From assembly GCF_963259705.1 (NCBI RefSeq), contig NC_081861.1, forward strand, positions 104,525,726 through 104,589,725: a stretch of DNA of 64,000 nt, written 5' to 3'. Origin of the DNA: Myotis daubentonii. Its lineage: Eukaryota > Chordata > Mammalia > Chiroptera > Vespertilionidae. This document shows positions 45,791 to 57,802 of this stretch, piece by piece. Both the position numbers and the translations under genes were made by a program. The notes under the pieces are model-generated. The model worked only from the letters and a program-made list of their open reading frames with translations. It was not told the origin of the DNA and searched no databases. The stretch's first letter is position 1, and each line of letters opens with the position of its first letter.

Positions 45791-46486
45791 TTACTTCCTT
45801 TTTAGAGCAGCATAGTATTCCATCGTGTAGATGTACCACAGTTTTCTAATCCATTCATCTACTGATGGGCACTTAGGCTGTTTCCAGATCTTAGCTATGG
45901 TGAATTGTGCTGCTATGAACATAGGGGTGCATATATCCTTTCTGATTGGTGTTTCTGGTTTCTTGGGATATATTCCTAGAAGTGGGATCACAGGGTCAAA
46001 TGGGAGTTCCATTTTCAGTTTTTTGAGGAAACTCCATACTGTCTTCCATAGTGGCTGCACCAGTCTGCATTCCCACCAGCAGTGCACAAGTGTTCCTTTT
46101 TCTCCACATCCTCTCCAGCACTTGTCGTTTGTTGATTTGTTGATGATAGCCAGTCTGACAGGTGTGAGATGGTACCTCATTGTTTTTTTAATTTGCATCT
46201 CTCGGATGATTAGTGACTTTGAGCATGTTTTCATATGTCTCTTGACTTTCTGAATGTCCTCTTTTGAAAGGTGTCTATTTAGGTCCTTTGTCCATTTTTT
46301 GATTGGATTGTTTATCTTCCTTTTGTTAAGTTGTATGAGTTCCCTATAAATTTTAGAGATTAGGCCCTTATCAGATATGACATTGGCAAATATGTTTTCC
46401 CATGCAGTGGGTTTTCTCGTTGTTTTGTTGATGGTTTCTTTTGCTGTGCAGAAGCTTTTTATTTTGATGTAGTCCCATTTGTTCAT
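45791..46486 (-). pseudogene. L1 ORF2 C-terminal segment, 231 open codons
   Basis: This minus-strand frame starts [20 protein letters not shown]. It contains the [20 protein letters not shown] region, the C-x3-C-x7-H-x4-C motif (about 46061-46121) and the [20 protein letters not shown] end. It is the C-terminal third of ORF2, after the RT domain. A frameshift near 46500 separates it from the preceding coding part (46521-46706, then 46806-47063). The whole ORF2 is not functional. Confidence 0.85.
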
Positions 46487-47079
46487 TTTCTCTTTAGTTT
46501 CAAGTGCCCTAGGAGCTGTATCAGTGAAGAAATTGCTTCGGCATATGTCTGAGATTTTGTTGCCTTTGGATTCTTCTAGTATTTGTATGGTTTCCCGTCA
46601 TGCATTTAAGTCCTTTACCCGTTTTGAGTTTATTTTTGTGTGTGGTGTAAGTTGGTGGCCTAGTTTCATTTTCTTGCATGTATCTGTCCAATTTTGCCAA
46701 CACCATTTATTAAAGAGACTATCTTGACTCCATTGTATGTTCTTGCCTCCTTTGTCAAATATTAATTGAGCGTATTGGTTGGGGCTGATTTCTGGGCTCT
46801 CTATTCTATTCCATTGATCTATATGTCTGTTCTTGTGCCAGTACCAGGCAGTTTTGAGAACAGTGGCTTTGTAATACAGCTTGACATCTGGTATTGAGAT
46901 CCCACCTACTTTGTTCTTTCTCAGGATCGCTGCAGCTATTTGGGGTCATTTTTTTATTCCAGATGAATTTTTGGAGAGTACGTTCTAGGTCTGTGAAATA
47001 TGCCATTGGTATTTTAATGGTAAGTGCGTTGAATTTATAGATTGCTTTGGGCAGTATGGACATTTTGATGATGTTGATT

Positions 47080-47919
47080 CTACCAATCCAAGAACATGGT
47101 ATGTTCTTCCATCTTTATGTCTTCCTCTATCTCTTTTTTCAACGTCCTGTAGTTTTCTGAGAAGAGGTCTTTTACCTCTTTAGTTAAGTTTATTCCTAGG
47201 TAGCTTAATTTTTTTGGTGCGATGGTAAATGGGATTGCTTTTTTAGTCTCTCTTTCTGCACATTCACTATTGGTATATAGAAATGCCATAGATTTGTTGG
47301 CGTTAATTTTGTATCCTGCTATATTGCCGAATTCTTTTATTAAGTCTAATAGTTTATTGATGGAGTCTTTAGGGTTTTTTAAGTATAATATCATGTCATC
47401 TGCAAATAAGGACAGTTTTACTTCTTCTTTTCCATTTTGGATGCCTTTTATTTCTTCTTCTTGTCTAATTGCAATGGCTAATACTTCCAGGACTATGTCG
47501 AACAGGAGTGGTGAGAGTGGGCATCCCTGTCTTGTTCCTGTTCTTAGGGGAAATGGTGTTAGTTTTTGTCCATTGAGTATGATGGGTGTGTCATATATGG
47601 CTTTTATTATGTTGAGGTATGATCCTTCAATTCCCACCTTGCTGAGAGTTTTTATCAAAAATGGGTGTTGAATTTTGTCAAATGCTTTTTCTGCATCAAT
47701 TGATATGACCATGTGGTTTTTTTCTTTCAATTTGTTTATGTGATGTATCACGTTTATTGATTTGCGGATATTGTACCATCCTTGCATCCCTGGGATAAAT
47801 CCTACTTGGTCATGGTGTATGATCTTTCTGATGTACTGCTGGATCCGATTTGCTAAGATTTTGTTGAGGATTTTGGCATCTATGCTCATGAAGGATATTG
47901 GCCTGTAATTCTCTTTCAT
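47080..47919 (-). pseudogene. L1 reverse transcriptase palm, 279 open codons, part of a dead ORF2
   Basis: This minus-strand frame covers the RT fingers and palm. It includes [17 protein letters not shown], motif [15 protein letters not shown], motif [16 protein letters not shown] and motif [10 protein letters not shown] (FADD complement at 47395-47406), followed by [10 protein letters not shown]. The metal-binding aspartates of motifs A and C are present. The endonuclease domain is missing because of 5' truncation. A frameshift near 47070 cuts the frame from the thumb and C-terminal pieces. It would encode only an isolated RT fragment. Confidence 0.85.
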
Positions 47920-48418
47920 TGTGTTGTCTTTCCCTGTTTTTGGTATTAGGGTGATGCTGGCTTCATAGAATGAGCTTGGAAGTGTTCCTTCCTCTTGGAT
48001 TTTTTTGTAGTAGTCTGAGGAGGATAGGTTTTAGTTCTTCCTTGAATGTTTGGTAAAACTCCCCTGTGAAGCCATCTGGTCCTGGGCTTTTGTTTGATGG
48101 AAGCTTTTTGAAGACAACGAATTTTAAAGGCATCAAGAAAGAGGCAGAAAGTTAACTACAAGACAGTACCCATTAGAATATCAATTGATGTTTCAAAAAA
48201 AACCAAAACACTCCAGGCCAAAAGGTATTGTCATGAAGTATTCAAAGTAATAAAAACAAAAACCTGAACCCAAGACTACTCTATCCAATAGGTTATCATT
48301 TAAAATTAAAGGAGAAATAAAAATTACCCCAGTCAAAAAATGGCTAAGGGCATATATTACCACTAAAGAAGCATTGCAGAAAATGTTCAAGGGAGTGCTG
48401 TAAGAAAAATAAGAAAGA

Positions 48419-48444
48419 GATAGATAGATAGATCGATAGATAGA
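48419..48444. repeat. (GATA)n microsatellite
   Basis: GATAGATAGATAGATCGATAGATAGA in the L1 ORF1-ORF2 spacer. Confidence 0.9.
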
Positions 48445-48576
48445 GAACATAGGTATAAAGAAAAAATCGCAGAAAAAAACTACCTATCAATAATGATCTT
48501 AAATGTAAATGGATTAAGTTCTCCAATCAAAATACATAGAGTAGTTGAAATAATAAGAAAATATGACCCATAAAGC

Positions 48577-48796
48577 CTGGCCAGCATGGCTCAGTAGTTG
48601 AGCATCAACATATGAACCAGGAGGTCATGGTTCAATTCCCGGTCAGGTCATATTGCCCGGGTTGCAAGCTCAATACCCAGTGTGGAGTGTCCAGGAGGCA
48701 GCCTATCAATGAATTTCTCTCATCATTGATGATTCTATTTATCCCTCCCTCTTCCTTCCTCTCTGAAATCAATAAAAATAAAATAGGAAAAAGAAA
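48577..48796 (+). mobile_element. VES-type SINE
   Basis: GCCTGGCCAGCATGGCTCAG head, GGTTCAATTCCCGGTCAGG B-box region, GAGGCAGCCTATCAATGAA, CT-rich block and AATAAAAATAAAAT tail. AAATATGACCCATA before and AAATCATGACCTATA after are probable target duplications. Confidence 0.88.
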
Positions 48797-49474
48797 TCAT
48801 GACCTATATATATGCTTTCTACAAGAAACCCACCTCAGTACAAAATATTCACACAGACTAAAAGTGATGGGATGAGAAAAAATTCCATGCAAATGGAAAC
48901 AACAACAAAAAAGCAGTGGTAGCAATAGTTATATATGACAAAATAGACTTCAAAGTAGAGGCCATAAGAAGAGACAAAGATGGCCACTACATAATACTAA
49001 AGTGATCGCTATAACAAGAGGATATTACCCTGGTAAACATATATGTACCCAATATAGGAACACTCAAATATATAACAAAGATTTTGGAGAACATTAAGGG
49101 AGAGATCTGCAGCAATACAGTCATAGTAGGGAACTTTAACACTGCACTGACATCACTGGATAGATCTTCAAGACAAGAAAACACAGGGAAACAGAGACCT
49201 TAAACAACACCCTGGAACAAATGGATTTAACTGATATTTTACAGAACATCCCACCACAAAGCTGAAGTATACATATTCTTCTAAAGTGGAGATGAAACAT
49301 TTTCAAAGATAGACCACATGTTAGGACAAAAAAGGCTATACAAGTTCAAGAAGATTGAAATCATATCAAACATCATCTCAGATCACAATGGCATGAAATC
49401 AGAAATCAATTACAATAAAAAAATAAAAAAAAACATTCAAACACATGATGGCAAAGTAGCATGTTATTAAATAA

Positions 49475-49880
49475 CTAGAGGCCCGGTGCACAAAATTCAT
49501 GCAGTGGGGGGGGATCCCTCAGCCCAACCTGCACCCTCTCCAATCCAGGAGCAGTCAGGGGTAGTCCTACTGACACCTTAGGCCCACTCCCTGTGGTTTT
49601 TTGCTCTCTGTGGGGCCTGGCTGCTTCACCCCACTGTCCTCTGTCTGCGGGGCTTGGGGGCTTTGCCAATACCGCCATGCAAATGGAGCCACCATGTCCT
49701 GCTGTCCACTCTCTCTCTCTCTGCTAGGCCTGGGGGCTTTGCCACCACTGCCGGCTGGCAGCCAGGGAAGCCTTCCTTCATTCCACGTCACCCCATCATG
49801 GTCAGCACACATCATAGTGAGCGTTTGAACTCCTTGTCTCCCGGTTGAACTCCCAAGGGGTCATTTTACATATTAGCCAT
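49475..49880 (-). mobile_element. Helitron, short
   Basis: The 3' end in reverse is CTAGAGGCCCGGTGCACAAAATTCATGCAG at 49475. The 5' end in reverse is less clear: AGGGGTCATTTTACATATTAGCC before an ATATATAT stretch. Interior about 400 bp, partly GC-rich, no coding. Confidence 0.75.
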
Positions 49881-51240
49881 ATATATATATTGATTGGGGT
49901 GAAAATTGAATAGGTTTCAAGTGTACAATTCTAACATACATCATCTGTATATTGTATTATATGTTTACCGCCCAAAGTCAAATCATCTTCTGTCACTATA
50001 TATTTAACCACCTTTACCATTTACTAAGCCCACCATTACCTTTTCTCTGGTAACCACCATACTGTTGTCTGTGTCTATGAGTTTTTTTGTTTGTCTGATT
50101 GTTTTTATTCATTTGATGCTTTCAGTTTTATAGTGCACTTATGGATGAAATATGGCTCTTGACTTTTTCTGTCTGACTTATTTTGCTTAGCATGATATTC
50201 TCAAGGTCCATCAGTGTTGTTGAAAATGGCAATATTTCATCTTTTCTTATGACTAATACTAGAGGCCTGATGCACAAAATTTGTGCACGGGAGGAGGGGG
50301 TCCCTCAGCCTACCCGGCCTGCACCCTCTTGCAATCCTGGACTACTGGCTCCTAACCTGCCTGCCTGCCGGATCGTTCCTAACCACTTGCATGCCTGCTT
50401 CATCACCCCTAATCACTCACCTGCCTGCCTGATCACCCTTAACTGCCTTGCCTCACGCCCCGCCGCCGCGGCTTCATGGGGAAGATCATCCAGCAGGACA
50501 TCCAGAATGATGTCCGAAAGGTAGTTCAGCTGTCTGGTCTAATTAGCATATTACACTTTTATTATTATAGACTCCATAATATATACTTATGTTCCAAATC
50601 TTTTTATCCAATCATCTATTGAGGGACACTTCAATTGATTCCATGTCTTGGACCATGAATAATGCTGCTATGAACATAGGGGTGCATATATCTTTGCAAA
50701 TACGTGTTTTCAATTTGGGGGGAGTATATATCCAGAAGAGGGGCATATAGTAATTCTACTCAATATGTTGATGTCCTCTGCCCATTTTTAAATTGGATTG
50801 TTTGGGTTTTTTGTGTGTTTTTGTTTTGTGTTTTTTTTTTTTTTTTTGGTATTGAGTTGTATGAGTTCTTTATATATTTTAGCTCTTAACCCCTTATTGG
50901 AAATGTTGTTTGCAAATATCTTCTAAAATGCAGTGTTTTGGCTATTCTTGGCCCTGTGAGTCCTATATATGTTTTAGAATCAAGTAGTCATATTCTATGA
51001 AAAAAAGAAAATTTGAGATTTTATTGAGATTACATTGAACCTACTTATCAAAGTGGGGAGAACTGTTATAATATCTAAACTATAAATAGAGGTTTTACAT
51101 GTTTTGTGTTAAATTTATTTCTAGGCACTTTATTTTTAGATACTACTATTAGTGGTTTCTTTTATATTTCATTCTCAATTTTTTTCTGCAATAAAAGGAT
51201 GGAATTGATTTCAGCGTATTTATTTTGTATCCAGAAGCCA
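49881..51240 (-). mobile_element. L1 3'UTR and ORF2 C-terminal remains, split by a Helitron
   Basis: GGGTGAAAATTGAATAGGTTTCAAGTGTACAATTC and the block AATAATGCTGCTATGAACATAGGGG identify a minus-strand L1 3' half. It is interrupted at 50259-50571 and decays toward 51240 (AGATTTTATTGAGATTACATTGAACC). A T-run lies at 50829-50847. Confidence 0.7.
50259..50571 (-). mobile_element. Helitron, 313 bp
   Basis: Reverse 3' end CTAGAGGCCTGATGCACAAAATTTGTGCACG at 50259 (hairpin GTGCACAAATTTTGTGCAT-like) and reverse 5' end GGTCTAATTAGCATATTACAC then TTTTATTATTATAG. Inserted in an L1. Confidence 0.88.
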
Positions 51241-52884
51241 GAATAAAGTAATATTAATCTTATTTATTTTGAATCTTTATGCTTTTATCTCTTTCTCTTC
51301 TCTTGCTGAGATTCCAGTGTTTTTATACTATGCTGAATTTCAAATTAAGGAAGAAGCAAATGGATTGGAGTAGTAAGGTGAGGGAGAGAGAAGATTTATG
51401 TGAAATGCACATAGATTTTTTGGTTTAAAACATTTCCTCTGGAGTTACTGTTAGAATATTGAAAGAAACTATGAAAAATAACCACTGTTCTCATTCATTC
51501 ATCAGATATCATTGTTTCTAGTATCATCATCAGCATTCTATGATTTAAGTATATTCAAATTTGCTTAAGTCTTTTTAAATGTAATGCTTTGAAATGAACA
51601 GTTTATTACACCTGATCATCACAGAATAGAACCAGTCACATCCTTTACTCTAGCCACTAACTTTATTTTAATGTAGCCTATAATAATATTATTTTTTTGC
51701 TAAATCTATAGTCTACTGAGACTCTAAACCTATGTCTACATGAACTTCTAAGCAGTGACATGTTTAGTGAACTCTATGAATTAAGAGTTCTTAATACATT
51801 CGGACATTTTTAAACTCAATAAAATTTTAAAACAATACAGTAAACTCAAGCAGAGTCTGTCGCTTGGACTAAGCTCTAAAATCATATGAAAATGATCCCA
51901 ATTGAGGTAGCAACAAATGGAGTAAGAGGTGAATCTCATTACCTTTAAAATGTATTAATTTTCTCATTGTTGGACTGAAGTAAGAATATTTATATCACCT
52001 GCCACATTCTTGCTGTGGTTTAGCATTTTGGCTTTTTAAATTCAGGAAAGCTGGTGATACAACATTCTCAAAACAAACATTAAAATAATTAAAAATGATG
52101 TATCTGTCAGATTTCATGATGAAGGATTTTACTATTGGATTTTACTATTGTTCTTGAATCTTTTAAATAATTTATTGATTTGAAATTTGAGATTACTATA
52201 TGTTGTCATAGATTTTTATTTATTTCTGGAACTTATAATGGCAAATTTTGGAGTAATTTATTTTAAATAATTTTAACAAAACATTTAATATTTTTATTTG
52301 TAAAATTTATTTAATTCTATAGGCAGCAATAAAAATGATAGCAACATGTATTTAAAATAAAAAGCCATAATTATTACATACATTATTTTTATAAATTTTT
52401 ATTAAATGTTTTTATAATGAGAGGTGTCAACATAAGAAATGTTCAACCTATAGAGAATTTTTATGCATTTATTTGAGCCAAACTGACAAAAATTGCTAGG
52501 AAGCAAAATCTCAATGGATTGAGAAAATGCTCCAGAGAATGACAATTTTGCACCTTATTTTGAACATTACAATCAAAGGAAGATATGTAAGGACAGTTGC
52601 ATGAAATCCATTGGTGATAGATAAGAAATGTGGGATAAAGCAAAGCAGGAAAATCTCTGGGACTGGATAAAAAGTAAAATGGAGAGATACATACTTCTTT
52701 TACATTGGTAGGTACAGGAGAGTTAACAATTAACATTTACAGCACATAGAGATGATATGCAGAGAGCAAGATAATAATGTCCTCATAGGAGTTCAGTGGT
52801 CTCATGCTCTGGTGGGAGATTATGCCCTGAGGTGTCTAAAAAAGAAGATTACGCTAACATTCTAAAGGTATGTTATCATAGATA
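51241..52884. other. Unique AT-rich intergenic sequence
   Basis: About 1.6 kb with no recognised repeat end and no convincing coding frame. Confidence 0.45.
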
Positions 52885-53229
52885 TAAAAAAGAAAATATG
52901 TCTTACACTTTGAGATAGCATGGATAGACCTGGAAATTATTATGCTAAGTGAAATAAGCCAGTCAGAGAAAGACAAATATAACATGATCTCATGTATTTG
53001 TGGAAGCTAATGGAACAAAATAAAGTGACCAACAAAACAAATCTAGAGGCATGGAGGCTTGGAATAGACTGACATTTCTCAGAGTAAGGGGACAGGAAGA
53101 GATAAATCAAATAACTTATGTACTGATATGCATAGCCTATAGACACAGACAATAGTGTGATGAAGGTCTGGGGGGATAAATGTGAGGGAGGGAATGGGAG
53201 ACATCTGTAGTACTGTCACCAACTCTATA
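52885..53229 (+). mobile_element. L1 3' end (ORF2 tail and 3'UTR)
   Basis: ATAGCATGGATAGACCTGG, TTATGCTAAGTGAAATAAGCCAGTCAGAG and ACATGATCTCATGTATTTGTGG are the L1 ORF2 tail and 3'UTR on the plus strand, ending where a Helitron is inserted. Confidence 0.8.
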
Positions 53230-53987
53230 TCCCATATAATAAAAGCCTAATATGCTAAGTGCCTGGTTGTCCGGTGACTGGTTGACTGTTCAACCAATCA
53301 AAGCATAATATGCTAATGATATGCCAAGGCCACTCAACTGCTTGCTATGATGTGCACTGACCACCAGGAGGCAGATAGTCAACTGGTCAACCAGTCTCTA
53401 TGACATGCACTGACCACCACGGGGCAGATGCTCCGACAGATAGGTTAGCTTGCTGCTGCGGTCCAGCTGATCTGGACTGAGCGAGATGGTCTGGACATGC
53501 CCTGGAGCCCTCCCATGGTCCCTCCCTGGTTGGCCAACCTCCAAAGTCCCTCACCTGCCAGCCAGCCCCAATCAGCCCCAACTGGGACTGTGCAAGATGG
53601 GGACAGACATGCCCTGGAGCCCACCTTCAGTCCTTCCCCAGCCCCAATCATGCACCAGTGGGGTCCCTCGGCCTGGCCTGTGCCCTCTTGCAATCCAGGA
53701 CCCCTCAGGGAATGTTGGAGAGCTGGATTTGGCCCAATCCCACAGGCCACTCCCTCAGGAGGGTGCCAGACACAGGGCTCACAGCTGGCGACCACTGCTG
53801 CAGTGGTGTGAGCCTCTCCCAATAAAGACTGATTGGGCGTGAGCCTGCTGCAGGTGTAGTGGGGCTGTGATGAGTGGGAGCAGCAGGTAGGAGCTGCAGG
53901 AGGCATTGGACTATGGGTTTCAGCCCGATCCTTGCAGGCCACCCAGAGGACCCCATCCATGCACGAATTCATGCACCGGGCCTCTAG
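53230..53987 (+). mobile_element. Helitron, 758 bp
   Basis: It starts TCCCATATAATAAAAGCC and ends with the hairpin TGCACGAATTCATGCACC and CTAG (53984-53987), followed by T. The left part repeats the phrases GACTGGTTGACTGTTCAACC and TGCACTGACCACCA. A 211-codon minus-strand frame over 53445-54080 crosses into the neighbouring Helitron and is not a gene. Confidence 0.88.
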
Positions 53988-54012
53988 TGTGTGTGTGTGT
54001 GTGTGTGTGTGT
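53988..54012. repeat. (TG)n microsatellite between two Helitrons
   Basis: About 12 TG units separate the 3' ends of two converging Helitrons. Confidence 0.95.
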
Positions 54013-54013
54013 A

Positions 54014-54466
54014 TTAGTGGCCTGGTGCATGAAATTTGTGCATGGGGGGTGTCCCTCAGCTCGGCCTGTACCCTCTCCAATCTGGGACCCCTCAGGGGAT
54101 GTCCAACTGCCGGACATCCCTCTCATAATCCAAGACTGCTGGCTCCTAACCGCTCACCTGCCTGCCTGCCTGCCTGATCGCCTCTAACACTCTGCCTGCT
54201 CGCCCCCAACTGCCCCCCCCACCAGCCTGCTCACCCCCAACTGCCCCCGCTGCCAGCCTGATCTTCCCCAACTGCCTCCACAATGCTGGCCAGCTTGCCT
54301 TCAACTTCCCCCCCTGCCAGCCTGCTCACCCCCAACTGCCCTCCTCTCCTGGCCTGATTTCCCCTAACCACCTCTGCCTCGGCCCTGCCACCATGGCTTT
54401 GTCTGGAAGGATGTCCAGAAGGTCTCCTGGTCTAATTAGCATATTACTCTTTTATTAGTATATATA
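54014..54466 (-). mobile_element. Helitron, 453 bp
   Basis: Reverse 3' end TTAGTGGCCTGGTGCATGAAATTTGTGCATG (CTAG mutated to TTAG) and reverse 5' end GGTCTAATTAGCATATTACTC then TTTTATTAGTATATA. The interior has repeats of CTGCCTGCC and CAGCCTGCTCACCCCCAACTG. Confidence 0.88.
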
Positions 54467-54816
54467 AAGAATTGTCAAGGAGATACCAGCCTAGGACATA
54501 ACTACTCACCATGACTTACTTTTAGTTATAAAGTTTTAATTTCAGACCATCCTATGTGGTTACAGTAGGTCAATGAGTTTGTAAGGCCTGCCATACTGGC
54601 TTCTCCTGAGCTTGTCAGGTTTAGTATGTGTTCCCTTTTTTGTCCACAAAAGGAAAAAAAATTCTAAAGGTAGGTGGGGATAAAGTAAGGTAGGGATGAG
54701 GAGGGGAAGTAGAGATGATTTTTGCTCAGTTTAACAGTGATTCAACTTTGGATGTTTGAAACGGGAATTGCTAAAGAGGAAAAGATAAGGAGGAATATTG
54801 TTTGTTTTCTGCTGCT
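54467..54816. other. Unassigned sequence
   Basis: 350 bp without recognised features. Confidence 0.4.
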
Positions 54817-55356
54817 GTTATGCCCAGAGCTCGGGGTCCCCAATAATCCACCACCAGGGAGCCTCCTCCTATGCAAAAGCAACGAGTCTTTATTGATCAA
54901 TTCTAGAATTGGCTCCCAGCCTCTATCCGGCGCAGCAGTGAGGCGAGAGAGAGTGTCCCAGGAGAACAAAGGTTATATAGGGCTAGCTATTTGGGGTGGT
55001 CTTTAGGGGTGGCGTGAGTTACAGAGATTGGTCAGGGTTTTACAACATAAGGGTCAGGAAGTGACCATCACATTCTGAAGGTTGGAGCCGTCCTCCACTG
55101 TAGCCTTATTAGGACCGTAGCTACATTTCTGGAGCTTCATTGGTCCACTCAGGTGGGTGGTTCGGAGAGTTAGGACAATACCAGCATTCTTGTGGTCACT
55201 CTCGGGGGGGGGGCAGCTTGGGCTGAGGGCCCAGCCTTGCAAGACAAGATAGAGGAGAGGGAGAAGAGTATGTCCCTGCTTCGTCCTTGAAGAGGGAGGG
55301 GGGTGCATTTCTGCTTAGTTCTGCTTAGTTCTTTCAAGTTCCGTTCTGTCCCTTCA
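54817..55356 (-). mobile_element. Solo LTR of a class I-like endogenous retrovirus
   Basis: Read on the minus strand it runs TGAAGGGACAG...GGGCATAACA, with a TATA-like box CCCTATATAACC (about 54973-54984) and AATAAAGACTCG (54889-54900). The 4-bp duplication CTGC flanks it (54813-54816 and 55357-55360), as in gammaretrovirus-like integration. No internal viral genes remain. Confidence 0.75.
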
Positions 55357-55669
55357 CTGCTAATGGTGATAAGTTTGAAAAAAGTTTCTAAACTTCCAGT
55401 AACATAATTATTATTTCAAAAGTATGATAATTAAGATTTACAACAAAAACTTTCCTGAGAATTTGTTGAATTCTAGGTGCTTTACTAAAAGTGAAGGTCT
55501 GGGAGGGGTGGGTGTGGGATAAAGGGGATGACTAGTATTAAAAGCAAAGGGGACAACTGTAATACTTTCAAAAATAAATTTTTTTTAAAAAAAAGAAAGT
55601 GAATATTAGTGATTAAAGCAGTTCTTCCAGTGTATTATCATAGAAGTAAGTTATATAATTTAGGAGTAA
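55357..55669. other. Unassigned AT-rich sequence
   Basis: It includes GATGACTAGTATTAAAAGCAAAGGGGACAACTGTAATACTTTC with an A-rich end near 55600, perhaps a small L1 tail. No gene. Confidence 0.35.
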
Positions 55670-56366
55670 GCAGGAGGATTGGTTGCCCTGGCGATGGAGG
55701 AAGCCAAACTTCCCGCCTGCCCTGGCAGGCTGCCGCCTCCACTCAAGGCAACAAAGATTCAATTATAGAAGATAAATAAATCCCAGATACCTACTTCTAG
55801 CCAGCCTCTACTGGGAGCTTGGGTGGCTGGGGATGTGGCTAGCCTGAAAACAGCCATCAGAGGCTCACCCAGGATGGCCACACCCTCATGGAATGAGGGT
55901 CCCCTCTGGGGGGCTTGGCCAGCCTGCAAACAGCCATCATCCCCTCACCCAGGCTGGCCAGGCACCCCAGTGGAGACCCCCACACTGAAGGAGCTGTGGC
56001 CAGCCTGCAAACAGCCATCAGCCCCTCACCCAGGCTGGCCACACCCACATGGGGTGAGGGTCCCTGCTGGGGGGCTTGACCAGCCTGCAAAAAGCCATCA
56101 GCCCCTCACCCAGGCTGGCCAGGCACTCCAGCAGGACCCCCCTCCCTGAAGGAGGTGTGGCCAACCTGAAAATGGCCCTCAACCCCTCACCCAGGCTGGC
56201 CAGGTACTCCAGCGGGGACCCCCACCCTGAAATGGGTGTGGCCAGTCTGAAAACAACCCTCAGCCCCTCACCAAGGCTGGCCAGGTACCCCAGCAGGACC
56301 CCCACCCTGATCAGGGACACCCTTCAGGGCAAACCAGCCGCCCCCCACCCATGCACCAGGCTTCTA
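55670..56366 (+). mobile_element. Helitron, 5'-truncated first unit with ~84-bp repeats
   Basis: The TC end is missing. GAGGAAGCCAAACTTCCCGCCTGCC resembles the Helitron block near 11670. Repeats of GCCAGCCTGCAAACAGCC, ATCAGCCCCTCACCCAGG and CTGGCCAGGCACCCCAG recur roughly every 80-90 bp. It ends ATGCACCAGGCTTCTA at 56366, followed directly by the next unit, the same join as at 28320. Confidence 0.75.
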
Positions 56367-56815
56367 TCTTATATAATAAAAGGGTAATATGCAAATTGAC
56401 CCTAACAGCAGAGTAACTGGGAATCACTGGTCACTGTGACACACACTGACCACCAGGGGTCAGACGCTTAATGCAGGTGCTGTCAGTGTGCTCCCACAGG
56501 GGGAGCTCTGCTCATCCACAAGCCAGGCTGACGGCTGCCAGTAAAGTGGTGATGGTGGGAGCTTCTCCCACCTCCTCAGCAGCACTAAGGATGTCGACTG
56601 CAGCTTGGGCCTGTTCCCTGCTGGCAAGTGGACATCCCCCGAGGGCTCCCAAGCTGCCAGAGGGATGTCTGACTGCCAGCTTAGACCCAATCCCCCAGAT
56701 AGCGGGCCTAAGCAAGCAGGTGGTCATCCCTAGAGGGGTCCCAGATTGCGAGAGGGCAGAGGCCAGGCTGAGAGACCCCCCTGAGTGCACAAATTTTTGT
56801 GCACTGGGCCTCTAG
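56367..56815 (+). mobile_element. Helitron, second unit
   Basis: It starts TCTTATATAATAAAAGGG. It ends with hairpin GTGCACAAATTTTTGTGCAC (56784-56803) and CTAG (56812-56815), then T. No coding. Confidence 0.88.
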
Positions 56816-56843
56816 TAGAGGGAATAAATGAGGAACAGATTTA

Positions 56844-57052
56844 AATATGTTTTTATTGATTTCAGAAAGGAAGGGAGAGGGAGTGAGAGATAGAAACATC
56901 ATGATGAGAGATAATCATTGACTGGATGCTTCCTACATGGCCCCCACCAGAGACCAAGCCACAATCTGGGCATGTGCCCTGACTGGGAATCCACCTGTGA
57001 CCTCCTGATTCATAGGTCCATACTCAACCACTGTGCCATACTAGCTAAGCAA
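56844..57052 (-). mobile_element. VES-type SINE
   Basis: Reverse VES: GTTTTTATTGATTTCAGAAAGG, CATCATGATGAGAGATAATC, GACCTCCTGATTCATAGGTC and CTGTGCCATACTAGCTAAGC. Confidence 0.88.
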
Positions 57053-57802
57053 ACTTAGGTATACTTTTGATTTAAAAACTAAATTGTTTTAAAATACACT
57101 TATTTAGTTCTGCTAAAGATAAAACATTATACTTCTACTGTAAGTTACTAAAAAATCAAATTAATGATGGAATCACCAATGAACAAGCAAAGCCATTCCA
57201 ATCATCAATATGACTAGGAAAGAAAAAAAAGAAAATCAACCTTGTTCTAGATTTCCATTTGCTTCTTTCAACAAGTTTTCAAATTAAATGTTGAAGTATT
57301 AGTCCTCACCTGGATGTAATCTAAATTTCAGGATGTTGCAAAAAGCAATATAATTGCAATAAAATTCATAGGTTTTTATATTTTTTTCTTGATTTTTTTA
57401 ATCTGTCTAATTCCATGAATGTCTAAAATACAATTAAGAGCTAATGCTATTTCTGTAGTTTCATTTTCATATCTGGAAATAATTAAACAGGAACAACAAA
57501 TTATAGAGATTTATTAATTTTGCCTGTCTTTCAATAAACATTTAACCAACTGTGTGTTTGTATTAAATTGGGTGCATGTATTCTAGTAGTATGGTTACAA
57601 GAAAGCCAAGAAAAGTGATATTAGTGCTATAAGAAAGGTATAAAGAGCCACGGACTACAAAAGAAAGAATAGTTTTTTCCTTCCAGAATTAGTAAGGATT
57701 ATTAGAGAAAATTAATTTGGAGATAATGAGTGGGGCAACTAGGATTAGCAGGGCATTTTCAATAGAGGAAACAACATAATAAAAGAATGTAAGTACAAAG
57801 GA
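57053..57802. other. Unique intergenic sequence
   Basis: AT-rich, nothing recognised. Confidence 0.45.

Larger units (their letters stand above)
45404..48110 (-). mobile_element. L1 copy, 5'-truncated 2.7 kb, relatively young
   Basis: Minus-strand L1 with a T-run (complement of poly A) at 45410-45418, a 3'UTR to about 45790 and ORF2 from the C-terminus to the RT N-terminus at 48110. It is inserted in a plus-strand L1 ORF1, with AAGACAAC on both sides (45396-45403 and 48111-48118). Long open ORF2 pieces suggest moderate age. Confidence 0.9.
48111..49474 (+). pseudogene. L1 ORF1 3' end and ORF2 endonuclease, broken
   Basis: It resumes the plus-strand L1 of 44741. The ORF1 C-terminus (QKMFKGVL-like, about 48370-48400) is followed by a (GATA)n in the spacer, then ORF2 endonuclease remains (FLQETHLSTKYSHRLKV near 48812-48860), ending at the inserted Helitron at 49475. 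A VES SINE (48577-48796) lies near the ORF2 start. Stops occur throughout. Confidence 0.8.
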